The position numbers and the translations under genes were made by a program. Below are positions 25,686 to 35,302 of a stretch of 64,000 bases of DNA, in pieces (position 1 is the stretch's first letter; each line of letters begins with the position of its first letter). Source of the DNA: DASZRZ01 sp963732925 (GTDB taxonomy: Bacteria; Acidobacteriota; Terriglobia; Terriglobales; Acidobacteriaceae); contig CAVTBJ010000012.1 of the NCBI GenBank assembly GCA_963732925.1, forward strand, positions 831,352 to 895,351, given 5' to 3'. Under the pieces are notes generated by a model, which was given only the letters and a program-made list of their open reading frames with translations, was not told the origin of the DNA and made no database searches.

Positions 25686-26711
25686 TTACCGCCCCGGCTG
25701 TGGCGAAGGGCTGCCGGGCGCTGGGGAGGAGCCAGATGGCGAGGAGCCGAACGACGAAGTCCCGCCGAAGCCTGAACCAATGGGTTGGCCGAAGCCGCTG
25801 GGCTGATTGGGCGAGGCAAGCTGGCTGGCCGGTGTGCCAATGCCGCCCCCGCCGGCGCCGAACGTGTGGCCGGTATAGGGACCGATAATCAAGGCGCCGC
25901 CATTTGGACTGGTGGCTTCGGCGGCGGGGTTGTAGACGAAATACCAGTCCTTGTACTTGTTCTTACCGTTGAACTCCTTGATGCCCTCAGCCTGGCTGGC
26001 ACTGGCGACTCCCAGAATTGCCCCGCCGCCAAAGGAAAGGTTCTGCTGAGTACTGGGCTGGGAACTCAGCCCGCCACTGGAATCCTTTTTGTCATCCTGT
26101 GCTTTGGCACTCTGCTCGGCGGAAGTCGGCTGTGAGGTCTGCTGCGAAGCGAGGCCATGGCTGCCCAAAATGCCGTTGGAGCCCGTGGTCGCATTCCCAG
26201 CGGGCTGTCCCAGGCTGCCGGGGGACTGCGCGCCTAGGGACCCCAATTGACTGCCTAGCTGTCCCAGGGACTGGCCCAGGGTCCCCGAACCTCCAAGAGG
26301 CTGGCCCAGCAGGCTTGTCGGCTGTCCCGACTGCTGCCCCGAGCCCTGTGCGGTCTGGCCGGCGCTCATGAAGGAAACGTCCCCAATGTGAAGCAGCCGC
26401 CATTTGCCATCGGCCGTGAAGGGGTCCTTGTAACGCCGCCGGAGGTAACGGATGTGGTTAGTGTTCTCCAGTTGGTCGAGGCTGGTGGGATAGACGCCGT
26501 TCTTCTTAACGAATTTGCGAATGGCGCGGGCGTATTGCGCGCCGCGATGGATCATTTCCTCTTCGCGATCACGCCGAATCTGCTGGATTACCCTGGGCGC
26601 CGCGGCCAGCATGGAGAAGGCCAGCAGGGCGACAAACAATGCCAGAATCAGGAGGATGTAACCCTGCTGGGCACGGAGCCGATTTCTGGGCTGAAAACTG
26701 CCGCGATGCAT
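25686..26711 (-). CDS. Pseudopilin-like protein with a Gly/Gln/Ser-rich repeat domain
   Basis: 341 aa. The start QQGYILLILALFVALLAFSM resembles a pre-pilin leader and transmembrane spine, but the +5 Glu of true pilins is replaced by Ile. Residues ~50-110 (REEEMIHRGAQYARAIRKF) resemble the GspG/PulG globular part and end WRLLHIGDVSF. About 120 residues of Gly/Gln/Ser-rich low complexity follow (repeats like LGQSLGQLGSQLGSLG), then a short conserved block with KDWYFVYNPAAE and another Gly/Pro/Ser tail. It is the last gene of the pilus operon; probably an envelope component of the pilus machine. Confidence 0.7.
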   Translation of the reverse strand: MHRGSFQPRNRLRAQQGYILLILALFVALLAFSMLAAAPRVIQQIRRDREEEMIHRGAQYARAIRKFVKKNGVYPTSLDQLENTNHIRYLRRRYKDPFTADGKWRLLHIGDVSFMSAGQTAQGSGQQSGQPTSLLGQPLGGSGTLGQSLGQLGSQLGSLGAQSPGSLGQPAGNATTGSNGILGSHGLASQQTSQPTSAEQSAKAQDDKKDSSGGLSSQPSTQQNLSFGGGAILGVASASQAEGIKEFNGKNKYKDWYFVYNPAAEATSPNGGALIIGPYTGHTFGAGGGGIGTPASQLASPNQPSGFGQPIGSGFGGTSSFGSSPSGSSPAPGSPSPQPGR

Positions 26712-26726
26712 GCTGCTGTCCGTCTC

Positions 26727-27395
26727 TCACCCTGCCAGGGGAAGGCTCTGCCTGCGATTGTTCAGAAGGTCTTCCACTTCGATGGAGTTGGGCCCAATGT
26801 GAATGATCTTGTATCGCCGGTTCACAATGTCGCCTTCTTGCGCGATAAACACGTCATCGCCGCTGGCCAAAAAAACCCGCTTGGGCGCGCCCACGCTGGT
26901 GGCAAAACCGAAAAACTTGAGGTTGATCGGCGGGGGCGGAGGCGGCGGAGGTGGTCCTGACGGCGCCGCCATGGCTGCCGAATCAGGGGCCTTCATGGCG
27001 GGGGCGACGGGCTGGGGAATGGGGTCGGCCTGCATGCGAAAGATATTGCGTCCGGATCCGGCATATTGAGTCTGCTCGGCAGCACTGAGCAGGTCCAGCC
27101 GCAGACGCGGGTCGAGGCTGGCGGTAAAGCTGGGTTCCGTGTCCGTCTTTTTCCGTTGAGTCCGGCGGGCCGGCGCGAAGCCGGGCTGCGCGGGCGCGGG
27201 CGTTGAAGCCTGCGTCCTGGGCCGGGGTACGCTGGGAATCAGTGTGGAAGGACCTTTGGAAGTTCCCGCGGCCGCGGCGGCGCCTCCTCCGCCCAAGAAT
27301 GTGCGGGCGAAGAACAATAGAGCAAACACAAACAGGGCAACCGCGCCCACGGTCTTTTTCGAATTGTTCGCGCCCAATTTCATACTTCTCTTCAA
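26727..27395 (-). CDS. PilP/GspC-like inner-membrane pilus protein
   Basis: 222 aa with one N-terminal membrane helix (KTVGAVALFVFALLFFARTF), a Pro/Ala/Gly-rich linker including nine prolines in a row, and a small C-terminal strand-rich domain (KRVFLASGDDVFIAQEGDIV, YKIIHIGPNSIEVEDLLNN). That design matches PilP/GspC, which link the inner-membrane PilMNO platform to the outer-membrane secretin. The ordering after pilO supports it, though sequence identity to named PilP is not obvious. No secretin gene is in the window. Confidence 0.7.
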   Translation of the reverse strand: MKRSMKLGANNSKKTVGAVALFVFALLFFARTFLGGGGAAAAAGTSKGPSTLIPSVPRPRTQASTPAPAQPGFAPARRTQRKKTDTEPSFTASLDPRLRLDLLSAAEQTQYAGSGRNIFRMQADPIPQPVAPAMKAPDSAAMAAPSGPPPPPPPPPINLKFFGFATSVGAPKRVFLASGDDVFIAQEGDIVNRRYKIIHIGPNSIEVEDLLNNRRQSLPLAG

Positions 27396-27421
27396 GGCGT
27401 ACGGACGGCCATGCAGGCCGT

Positions 27422-27961
27422 CTATGCGCCGCTCTTTAAATAGGTCTCAAGAGCGACCGACAACTGCACCGCACCGCCCTGCCGCTCTCCCAAGGTGACT
27501 CCGTTGACGACAAAGAACAGCTTTTGCCGCTCCAGGGCGTTGATGAACTTCACCTCCTGCAGGTAGTCACCGCTCAAGTCGGCCTCAATCTCGATCTGGA
27601 TCAATCCCGGGAGATCGGATTCCTTGGTGACATACTTGGCGTTCAGCAGGTGCACTCCGGATTGCGTGGCTAGATCGCCCAGCAGCTCCGATATCTGTGA
27701 CATGGTACCCGGAAGCCGGTTCCCGTAAAATCCATCAATCTGCTGGCGCGCTTCATCCACCCGCTGCTGCACCTGTTTGGGGGGAATCACGGTCTTCAGC
27801 CGGGCTTGCACCTGGCTGCGAACGTCTTGAAATTCCTGCTCCCGGGCGGTTCCCGACCCCGCCAGGGGCGTCAGCAAGACGGCGGCGGCGGCCACATTCA
27901 GAGCCAGCAGGATGCCGCCAACCCATAGCAGCCTGCGCCGAGTTTCCTTCAGGTTTGCCAC
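27422..27961 (-). CDS. pilO: Type IV pilus assembly protein PilO-like
   Basis: 179 aa, one N-terminal membrane helix (RRLLWVGGILLALNVAAAA), coiled segment to about residue 95, then a ferredoxin-like periplasmic domain (LIQIEIEADLSGDYLQEVKF). PilO pairs with PilN to form the periplasmic alignment complex. The stop-start overlap with pilN (shared base 27961) indicates translational coupling. Confidence 0.8.
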   Translation of the reverse strand: MANLKETRRRLLWVGGILLALNVAAAAVLLTPLAGSGTAREQEFQDVRSQVQARLKTVIPPKQVQQRVDEARQQIDGFYGNRLPGTMSQISELLGDLATQSGVHLLNAKYVTKESDLPGLIQIEIEADLSGDYLQEVKFINALERQKLFFVVNGVTLGERQGGAVQLSVALETYLKSGA

Positions 27962-28608
27962 TACTCCATCCTCCGGGCCTGCTGCTCGGGTTGCGGGTTG
28001 CCATCTCGGGTGATTTGCGCCTGCCGCGATCGTTCCGCTTCAGGAACGTAATACGCGGTGATTTCGAACTGAACTCCTCCGGGCTCTCCGGCGCGCGGCT
28101 CGATCACGCTTTCCGAGTGGACCTGGGCGAAACGGAACTCATTGGACTTCTCCAGGTTGCGGACCAGTTGAATCGATTGGTCGCGTCCATCTCCCGCCAC
28201 CAGCAGGTGCACCAGAAGCTGATCGTCTTTCGTCAGTTCCGGTGTAATGGATAAGACCTGCAACCGTCCAGGCATCAGGCGCTCCAGGCTGGTGAACACC
28301 TGAGTCCAGGAGAACTGCTTACGGCGGATCAGGGTATTCAGAAACTGAGATTTTTCCCGGACGTCCCGATTGGCCGGCTGGTTCAGGATGGCCAGGTCGC
28401 GGTCCTGCTGTTGTTCCAACTGCGCCAGTTTGGCGCGCTCACTGGCAATGTGGCCGCGGATTGCCTGCGCATTGCTGAAGCTGCGAACGGCAATGAACAG
28501 AAGTCCAGCCGTCACCAGGGCAAACAGCACCAGGCCCGAACCCCAGACCAGGGCAAAGCGCCGGGCGTCCTCATAGGGCTGACTGGCGAGATTGATGTTC
28601 CAACGCAT
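27961..28608 (-). CDS. pilN: Type IV pilus assembly protein PilN-like
   Basis: 215 aa. It starts MRWNINLASQPYEDARRFAL, containing the short INLA-type motif by which PilN binds PilM, then a membrane helix (GLVLFALVTAGLLFIAV), a coiled coil (AKLAQLEQQQDRDLA) and a ferredoxin-like domain. The position between pilM and pilO is diagnostic. It couples the cytoplasmic PilM ring to the periplasmic PilO/PilP part. Confidence 0.85.
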   Translation of the reverse strand: MRWNINLASQPYEDARRFALVWGSGLVLFALVTAGLLFIAVRSFSNAQAIRGHIASERAKLAQLEQQQDRDLAILNQPANRDVREKSQFLNTLIRRKQFSWTQVFTSLERLMPGRLQVLSITPELTKDDQLLVHLLVAGDGRDQSIQLVRNLEKSNEFRFAQVHSESVIEPRAGEPGGVQFEITAYYVPEAERSRQAQITRDGNPQPEQQARRME

Positions 28609-28649
28609 AAAGAATCAAAAACTTGAAATTCAAACTTGAAATTTCAAAG

Positions 28650-29537
28650 TCAGATCAAGGCTCCCAAAACTCCTGCCATCTGCGCCAGAGGCACATTGCC
28701 GCCGGGGAATGGTGCCTCGGAAATCAGGTCCATCACCTGCGCTCCCGACTGGGCCTGCAGGGCGGGACCGACGTCGGAGGCCGCCACTCGCCCTCCCACC
28801 AGAACGCGACGCACCTGCAAGGAATAGTTATCTTCAAAGAATACAAGCGAAGGATAAATGTCATCCGCCAGCTGCTCGGCGCTCTCTCGTCCGGCGGGAG
28901 GATTTTCCAGGGTGCGGAAGAGCAGCAACTGATTGGCCTGCACAATGGCCAGCGTGCTCGTCATGGCATCGACTTTCAATACCATGGTGGGTTCGTCGGC
29001 ATGTACCGTGCCCAAAGAGGCAAACATGGAGGGAAGGACCACTCCCGGAATGTAGCCGGCGTCCCGGAGTATGCCTTCATATTCCTCCAGTACAGTGCGC
29101 ACGCAGACCGCCGCCATCACCTTCACATGGCCGTCCCGCAAGCTAACGTCGTAGGAGACCGCCGCTTGCTCCACGTCAAAGGGAAGGGACTTTTTCAGCC
29201 GGAAACGCACCATGGCGTCGGCATCCTCCCGCTTTTGGGGAAGTGCATCGAAATCCAGCAGAACGATGCGAACGGCTGCATCCGGAACAATGCCGATGAC
29301 GTCGCGCGAGCGATCGGCCACCTCGCCCAAGACGGCGGAGACGGCCTCCCGCAGGGCTTCGCGGTCGGCGACATTGGTCGCGGACAGGCTGGGAGCCAGG
29401 CTTCCCGCCGGCAAGGCATAGCGGGAGCAAGCCTCCAGGGAAGAACTGTGCCGGCTGCCGCGCGCCGCGATCACCTGTTCCGGCGTGATCTCGCATGCGA
29501 GATTGGGCCGGGCAACTTGTTGCGTTTTCAAAGCCAC
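28650..29537 (-). CDS. pilM: Type IV pilus assembly protein PilM-like
   Basis: 295 aa, actin-like cytoplasmic ring protein. It contains the early ACEITPEQVIAA strand, RDVIGIVPDAAVRIVLLDFD, VRFRLKKSLPFDVEQA (the PilM/PilN interface region) and VVLPSMFASLGTVHADEP followed by MVLKVDAMTSTLAIVQ in the second actin lobe. It starts the MNOP block downstream of pilB with 68 bases between. Confidence 0.82.
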   Translation of the reverse strand: MALKTQQVARPNLACEITPEQVIAARGSRHSSSLEACSRYALPAGSLAPSLSATNVADREALREAVSAVLGEVADRSRDVIGIVPDAAVRIVLLDFDALPQKREDADAMVRFRLKKSLPFDVEQAAVSYDVSLRDGHVKVMAAVCVRTVLEEYEGILRDAGYIPGVVLPSMFASLGTVHADEPTMVLKVDAMTSTLAIVQANQLLLFRTLENPPAGRESAEQLADDIYPSLVFFEDNYSLQVRRVLVGGRVAASDVGPALQAQSGAQVMDLISEAPFPGGNVPLAQMAGVLGALI

Positions 29538-29605
29538 TCTTCTCTCAATTCCCGGATCGCCCCCGCCATACGAGCCGGGCAGGAAAGCCTTGCAGGCGGG
29601 ACCGG

Positions 29606-31274
29606 CTAGCGTGTGGTCTCGATAAACGTGACCTTGTTGATTTCTTTCAGCGTCGTAATCCCCGCCCGTACTTTATCAAGCGCTGATTCGCGCAGGAAAC
29701 GCATGCCTTCCTCGCGAGCGGCACGGCGAATTTCCGACGTCGGCTTCTTGGCCAGAATCATTTCGCGAATGCGGTCGCTGAGATCGAGCAGTTCGTGAAT
29801 GGCAGTTCGCCCGCGGTACCCCGTGCCCGAGCACTCAATGCAGCCCAGGCCCTCATAGAATTGGAAGTCGCCCCACTCCGCGGCATCCAGGCCGCTGGCT
29901 TCCAGCGCGTCCGAGGGATAGCGCATGGGTTCCTTACAGGAATCGCAAGTCACGCGTACCAGGCGCTGCGCCAGGATGCAATTCAGTGCCGAGACGAAGT
30001 TGTACGGTTCCACGCCCATGTTCAGAAAGCGGCCGATCACGTCCACCACGTTGTTGGCGTGCACCGTGGTGAACACCAGATGACCGGTGAGAGCGGAGTT
30101 GATGGCAATCTGGGCGGTCTCCAGTATCGCGAATTTCGCCCACCATGATCTTGTCGGGATCGTGACGCAGAATGGAGCGCAATCCACGGGCGAAGGTAAG
30201 CCCTTTCTTCTCGTTGACCGGAATCTGAGTAATGCCGCGAATCTGGTACTCGACCGGGTCTTCAATGGTAATGATCTTGTCTTCGTCGGTTTTGATCTCG
30301 TTGAGCGCGGCATAGAGGGTCGTGGTTTTGCCGCTGCCGGTGGGGCCGGTCACCAGCACCATGCCATACGGTTCGCTGATATAGCGCCGGAACTTCCTGA
30401 GATCTTCGGGGTCAAAGCCCACCACGTCGAGAACAAGCTGGTGGAACTTCTCGCTCATGGATTCCTTATCCAGCACGCGCAGCACGGCATCCTCGCCGTT
30501 GATGCTGGGCATGATGGAAACGCGGAAGTCGATGGAGCGATTCTTGTAGCGCACCCGGAAGCGCCCGTCCTGGGGTACGCGGCGCTCGGAGATGTCCAGT
30601 TCCGACATGACCTTGACGCGCGAAATGATGGTGGAGTGGTGTTCCCGGGCGATGGGAGGCATGGCCTCCTGCAGCACCCCGTCAATACGATACTTGATCA
30701 TCACCGAGTCATCGCGGGTCTCGATGTGAATATCGCTGGCGCGGCGCTCCAGGGCGGTAAAGATGGTGGAATCCACCAGACGGATGATGGGACTGTCACC
30801 TTCCGTCGTCAGCTTTTCGATGGAGATGGTTTCTTCCGAGCCGCTTTCATCTTCCCGGATCACGTCCAGGCGGAAGCCCTCGCTGGCTTCCTCCAGGACG
30901 CGCTGCGACTGCTCGGTTTTCTTCAGGATGTCGGAAATCTGCGAGAGCGTGGCCACTTTGGTGATGACGCGGATTCCCAGCAGCAGGCTGATCTCGTCGA
31001 TCATCATGAGCTGGCTGGGGTCGGCCATGGCGATCGCAAGTCGCCCGTCGGCAAGCTCTTCCAGCGGCACGAAGTTGTAGCGGAACATCAGGTCCACCGG
31101 AATTTTGCGGAACAGCTCCGGCTGGAGATGGGTGTTGCGCAAATCCAGGAACTCGCAGCGGTAGCGGCGCGCCAGGTCGCGTGCCCGGGTCGTCTCCTCG
31201 GCGGGCGTCAGCGCTGCCACGGTCGTTTGTCCGTTGCCGCCGTTCAGGAAAATCGCTTTTTTCTCAGTGGCCAT
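29606..31274 (-). CDS. pilB: Type IV pilus extension ATPase PilB (GspE family), one-base frameshift
   Basis: Hexameric ATPase that powers pilus assembly from the cytoplasm. N-terminal MshEN-type domain (residues ~25-150), then GPTGSGKTTTLYAALNEIK (Walker A), IITIEDPVEYQ (Asp box), SILRHDPDKIMVGEIRD (Walker B). Just after GEIRD the frame breaks near 30130; the next frame carries ETAQIAINSALTGHLVFTTV and the zinc tetracysteine (CDSC and CIEC pairs) to the stop at 29606. One surplus A in GATACTGGAG explains it. Restored length is about 555 aa, normal for PilB. Likely a sequence error, as everything else is intact. Confidence 0.9.
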
Positions 31275-31304
31275 AAAGCAACATTTCAGATCGCAAATTT
31301 GGAA

Positions 31305-32522
31305 TCAGCGTATTCCGCCCGCTCCCAGGGTGAAGATAGGGAGGTACAGCGAGATCAAAACAAACGCTACCACCGTTCCCATGACGATCAGAATCGCGGG
31401 CTCGATCAACGACATGGCGGCCGACAGCGCCGTCTGCACGTCTTCCTCATAGAACTCGGCGGTGGAAGTCAGCATAGCGGGAAGCGCTCCCGTGGACTCG
31501 CCCACTTCGATCATCTCTACCGCCAAACCAGGAAAGACCTTGGTGTCCTCCAGACTGCGCGCAAGAGAGCGCCCCTCGCGCACGCGTTCGGCGGCAACCT
31601 CGACACCATCAGCAACGTAACGGCTCTGCATGGAACTGCTCGCCGTTTGCAGTGCCGGAACCAGCGGCAGACCGCCAGAGAGCAGGGTGGACAGGGTGCG
31701 GCTGAACATCGCGACCTGGTACTTCAGCCAGATGTCTCCCAGCAGGGGCAGCTTCAGCTTGAAACGGTCGATGGCGCGGATTCCAGACTCACTTCGGCTC
31801 CAGCGCCATAAGAGAATTCCGATTGCCACCAGTGCCACGGAGGCCTCGGGAAAGTACTTCTGCGTGAACTGCCCGACGGAGAGCATGAACTGGGTCAAGG
31901 CCGGCAGTTGTGTATTCACCGCCACAGCTTTGTACAGCGTGGCGAACTGAGGCACGACATACGTCATCATGAAAATGAGCATGCCAATGACCAGCACCAC
32001 CAGCAGCGCGGGATAAATCAGCGATGCCTTGAGCTTCTTGGTAAAGCTGATGGACATCCGTTGAAAACCGATGTAGCGGTTCAGGACCTCTTCCAGGTTG
32101 CCGCTCTTTTCCCCAGCCATGACCGTGGTGGTGTACATGCGCGCGAATACGCCCTGGGCCTCGAAGGCGGAAGAAAGAAGCTCGCCACCTTTGATCCGTT
32201 CGGTGACGTTCTGCAGCAGAGAGCGGAAGTAGGGGTTACTTTGCCGTTTGGTCAACAGCTCCAGCGCCGTCAAGATGGGCAAGCCGGCACGGATCAGCGT
32301 CACAAGTTGCTGGTTGAACACAATGAACTGGTCCTGCCGTACTTTACGGCGGGACGGCAGGTTGATCGTCCCGCCCGCGAACGCCCCCTTGGGCTTGACC
32401 GAATAGACAAGGTAGCCCTGGGCGGCGAAGCGGTCGCGGACCTCTTCCTTGGAAGTGCCGTTTTCGGCCTGCTCCAGCAGATGTCCCCGTTCATCGGCGA
32501 CTTTGACGAGAAATTCAGCCAT
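31305..32522 (-). CDS. pilC: Type IV pilus inner-membrane platform protein PilC (GspF family)
   Basis: 405 aa with two GspF repeats. First: FNQQLVTLIRAGLPILTALE and FARMYTTTVMAGEKSGNLEE; second: FSRTLSTLLSGGLPLVPALQ and EMIEVGESTGALPAMLTSTA. Membrane helices at ~170-195, ~215-235 and ~375-398. PilC sits in the inner membrane and transmits PilB rotation to the growing pilus. It precedes pilB by 30 bases; the usual order in this group is kept. No pilT gene is in the window. Confidence 0.9.
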   Translation of the reverse strand: MAEFLVKVADERGHLLEQAENGTSKEEVRDRFAAQGYLVYSVKPKGAFAGGTINLPSRRKVRQDQFIVFNQQLVTLIRAGLPILTALELLTKRQSNPYFRSLLQNVTERIKGGELLSSAFEAQGVFARMYTTTVMAGEKSGNLEEVLNRYIGFQRMSISFTKKLKASLIYPALLVVLVIGMLIFMMTYVVPQFATLYKAVAVNTQLPALTQFMLSVGQFTQKYFPEASVALVAIGILLWRWSRSESGIRAIDRFKLKLPLLGDIWLKYQVAMFSRTLSTLLSGGLPLVPALQTASSSMQSRYVADGVEVAAERVREGRSLARSLEDTKVFPGLAVEMIEVGESTGALPAMLTSTAEFYEEDVQTALSAAMSLIEPAILIVMGTVVAFVLISLYLPIFTLGAGGIR

Positions 32523-32683
32523 TCTGGTCTTTAGATCCGTAGTCTAGCACTGCATCCACAAGGGATTCGGCGTTACGACGGGGCACGTCGAGGGTTACTT
32601 CCGGTTACCAGCCGGGTTCCGCTTCGGGCGGCGGTCCGCCAGGTTCCCAGGCCCGCATCGAGTTCCCGGGCCGGACGAGTGCT

Positions 32684-33358
32684 TTACTGAGCCAACTCCT
32701 TCATCTCTACCATCTCCACCCCCGGTGGCGGCTGGAAGTGAAAGCGGCTATCCGCAACGGCCATGTTTTCCGTCTGATTGGTGAAGTGGAACTCCGTCAC
32801 GGCGCCGTCCACTTCCTGGATGATGATGCGCTCCATCATGTGTTCAGGCGTGATTTCCAGCAGCACTTCCGAGATGTGGTCCTCCAGGCCTCGAGGCACG
32901 CCCCGCAGAACCACGTTCGCCGGATTCAGGGGCTTCACATCGGGAGCCAGAGAGAGACCTTCGAGCTCTTGTTGCAGCTTGGTCTTGCCCAGCAGATAGC
33001 GCAGAGGCGAGCGCAAATCGTCCAGGTTTTTCATTTCCGCCTTGCGCACTTGCTGGTCGCCCTTTACATAAAACCAGCCGGTCTTTCCATCGCTGACGAA
33101 CAGCTTTTCACGCGGTTTGCGGTATTCCCAGCGCATTTTGCCCGGCTTCTTGAGCCAAAGCGTTCCGGACTCCACACGGCTCATGCCCATTCCACGATAA
33201 GTTTCCACGAAGTCCGTCTTGAGGGTGATCATCTGGTTGTAGTGTTGATCCACAGCTTCGGCAATTTGTCGAACCCTCGGAGTCGCAGTATTCTCCGTGG
33301 CCCCGGGAATCGCGAAAAGGACGAGGACGCACGCGGCCATGGCACAGATTCTCTTCAC
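32684..33358 (-). CDS. LolA-like outer-membrane lipoprotein carrier
   Basis: About 224 aa from a GTG start giving a signal peptide (RICAMAACVLVLFAIPGA). LolA features: IAEAVDQHYNQMITLKTDFV near the N-terminus, SGTLWLKKPGKMRWEYRKP and KLFVSDGKTGWFYV. LolA ferries lipoproteins through the periplasm to the outer membrane. It could support secretin/pilotin delivery for the neighbouring pilus genes, which is inference. The start is uncertain: an in-frame ATG lies 18 bases inside and a TTG 87 bases outside. Confidence 0.82.
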   Translation of the reverse strand: MKRICAMAACVLVLFAIPGATENTATPRVRQIAEAVDQHYNQMITLKTDFVETYRGMGMSRVESGTLWLKKPGKMRWEYRKPREKLFVSDGKTGWFYVKGDQQVRKAEMKNLDDLRSPLRYLLGKTKLQQELEGLSLAPDVKPLNPANVVLRGVPRGLEDHISEVLLEITPEHMMERIIIQEVDGAVTEFHFTNQTENMAVADSRFHFQPPPGVEMVEMKELAQ

Positions 33359-33448
33359 AATGTTCCAAACCCGATTTTGTTGGATTGGTTGTAACTGGCG
33401 GACCCGAAGTGGCGTGGCGGAAATGTCAGAAACTACAACCCCCAAAAT

Positions 33449-34378
33449 TTACTGCCTGGGTTGCGGCAAATCCAGGATCGATGCTTCCCTGCCCGGCGGC
33501 AAGCCCAGGGTGATAAAGGGAAGATCGTCCGGAGACTGCACCTCAACCCGACCCCCAGCCACTATTTTATACGGTTTTCCTAGTGGATCCACGGGAATGC
33601 CACGAAGCCAGCCCCGCGCAACCAGTTCGGCCGTGCTACCGGGATCATGCCCCGTCTGTTCCCGGTAGCGGCGCACCAGAGCCTCCAGGTGTTCTACGTC
33701 GTCGTCCACGCGTAGTGCTCGCAAGTGTTTGAAGGCATTATCTTTAATCATTGCATCCGTGGTAGTTTCGAAGGTGGTGGTCCACAACAGGCGGGCGGTG
33801 GCCCGGTCCCCACCGTGTTCCGCCATGTCTGCCGCCAGGATCTTCAGCGAAGGGTTCGCGCCGGGCACCCGGGAGCCGCGCTCGAAGGCTTTCGCCGCCG
33901 CCAGATAATCGTGCCGCTCCAGGGCATGCAAAAACCCCAGCTCGTAGTAGAGTCGCCATTCATCATGATTGTGCTCAATGCCTTTCTCCACCAGTTCCAC
34001 CGCTTTGTCCGGCATGCCGGCGCCTTCCGGCGGTTTCTGAGCCAGAAACGTTCCCCCAAACTGATAGGCGATGATCAGCTGGGGATCGAGATCGGTGGTG
34101 ATATCCAGCAACGGCGCGAGCAGTTTATATGCGGAACTTTTCTGCTGATGCTTGGCGCCGAAGTACTGCACGGCGCGGGTCCAGTAGATATCCGCCATCA
34201 GGCCTGTGTATCCCAGGCTTATCCCCTTCAATACCGAAGGCGAGGACAGATACAGAACCTCCTGCGATGAGGCCGGCGCGCGCAAACGCTCGATGCGCGT
34301 CAGCAGAAATGCCGAAATTCCCAGCGACAGCAGCAAGACGCTGCTGCACATGACCGTAACTTTGGCGGGATACGTCAT
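33449..34378 (-). CDS. Membrane-anchored TPR-like protein
   Basis: 309 aa from the ATG at 34378. One N-terminal membrane segment (VTVMCSSVLLLSLGISAFLL), then a helical body with tetratricopeptide-like units: YELGFLHALERHDYLAAAKA and ILAADMAEHGGDRATARLLW. The C-terminal part carries GWLRGIPVDPLGKPYKIVAG, a phrase often seen at the end of acidobacterial TPR membrane proteins. It lies between an ABC exporter and LolA; role unknown. Confidence 0.65.
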   Translation of the reverse strand: MTYPAKVTVMCSSVLLLSLGISAFLLTRIERLRAPASSQEVLYLSSPSVLKGISLGYTGLMADIYWTRAVQYFGAKHQQKSSAYKLLAPLLDITTDLDPQLIIAYQFGGTFLAQKPPEGAGMPDKAVELVEKGIEHNHDEWRLYYELGFLHALERHDYLAAAKAFERGSRVPGANPSLKILAADMAEHGGDRATARLLWTTTFETTTDAMIKDNAFKHLRALRVDDDVEHLEALVRRYREQTGHDPGSTAELVARGWLRGIPVDPLGKPYKIVAGGRVEVQSPDDLPFITLGLPPGREASILDLPQPRQ

Positions 34379-34525
34379 AGGATATCCGCTCTCAGCTTTC
34401 AGCACTTAGACGGGCGGAGTTCACCGAATCGTAATTGCATTTGGCATTTCGCAGGCGCACGCCAATCACCAAATGTCAGTCTTCAACAGCACTCCGCTGG
34501 CTGGATGCTGCGGGCCAGAGGCTTT

Positions 34526-35302
34526 CTACTTCAAATTCCTCCTCTCAAACACCAGCGCGCTGGCGGCAATGGCGGCCAGCGCGTAAACCGCGGCGTAGAG
34601 AGTGTTGTAGAGGATGAGGCTCCGCGCCACCGGTTCGCCATGGGCTACCGAGGCGACCACGTTCAGAGCCGAGAAGTTGGGCACCAGGTACACCAGTCCC
34701 CTCGCCAAAATGCCGGGTACGCCTTGGGCGATGGAAGCAAAAGCGCGCAAGTCGGCGGAGAAGCTGCCGATGATAAACAGACAGAACGTGAAAACCGCCG
34801 CCAGCAGCGGGGAAGAAAAGGAGGAGAACAGCAGCGCGATGGCGGTAACCAGAATGAACTGCAGCACAATAAAATAGAGCGCCACCAGCAGGTAGAGGTC
34901 CGAGGACTGAAAGCCGCCGGCCACGTAGAACACGGCTGCAAAGAAGCCCAGTGCCATCAAGAACGTGTTCACCGCCAGCGTCCCGGACAGTCCCAGGAAC
35001 TTTCCCACAATGAATTCCCATCGGCGCACCGGACGGGCCAGCACGGTGTAAAGCGTGCGTTTCTCGATTTCTTTGGAAACCAGCCCGATGCCGATGAAGA
35101 TGGCAATGACCACGCCGAACAGGGAAACCGCCGCCAGCCCCAGGTTCACCACCAGCAGCCGGCCAATGCCAATAGAAATCTGCTGAATGATGAGGGCCGC
35201 GCCAACCAGAAGGAGCGCAAAGGCGACCAGGTTGTAGAGAACGCGGTCGCGCACCGCCTCGCGAAAGGTGTTGTAGGCAATCGCGCTCACCCGCGTGCTC
35301 AC
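34526..35302 (-). CDS. ABC-2 type transporter permease
   Basis: 258 aa with about six membrane helices (for example LYNLVAFALLLVGAALIIQQ and FVLVT-type segments later). IGLVSKEIEKRTLYTVLARP with VRRWEFIVGKFLG is the cytoplasmic motif of NosY/ABC-2 permeases. Its start codon overlaps the stop of the ATPase gene by 4 bases (ATGA), so the two are co-translated. Substrate unknown; such exporters move lipids, polysaccharide or peptides or serve cell-envelope assembly. Confidence 0.85.
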   Translation of the reverse strand: MSTRVSAIAYNTFREAVRDRVLYNLVAFALLLVGAALIIQQISIGIGRLLVVNLGLAAVSLFGVVIAIFIGIGLVSKEIEKRTLYTVLARPVRRWEFIVGKFLGLSGTLAVNTFLMALGFFAAVFYVAGGFQSSDLYLLVALYFIVLQFILVTAIALLFSSFSSPLLAAVFTFCLFIIGSFSADLRAFASIAQGVPGILARGLVYLVPNFSALNVVASVAHGEPVARSLILYNTLYAAVYALAAIAASALVFERRNLK

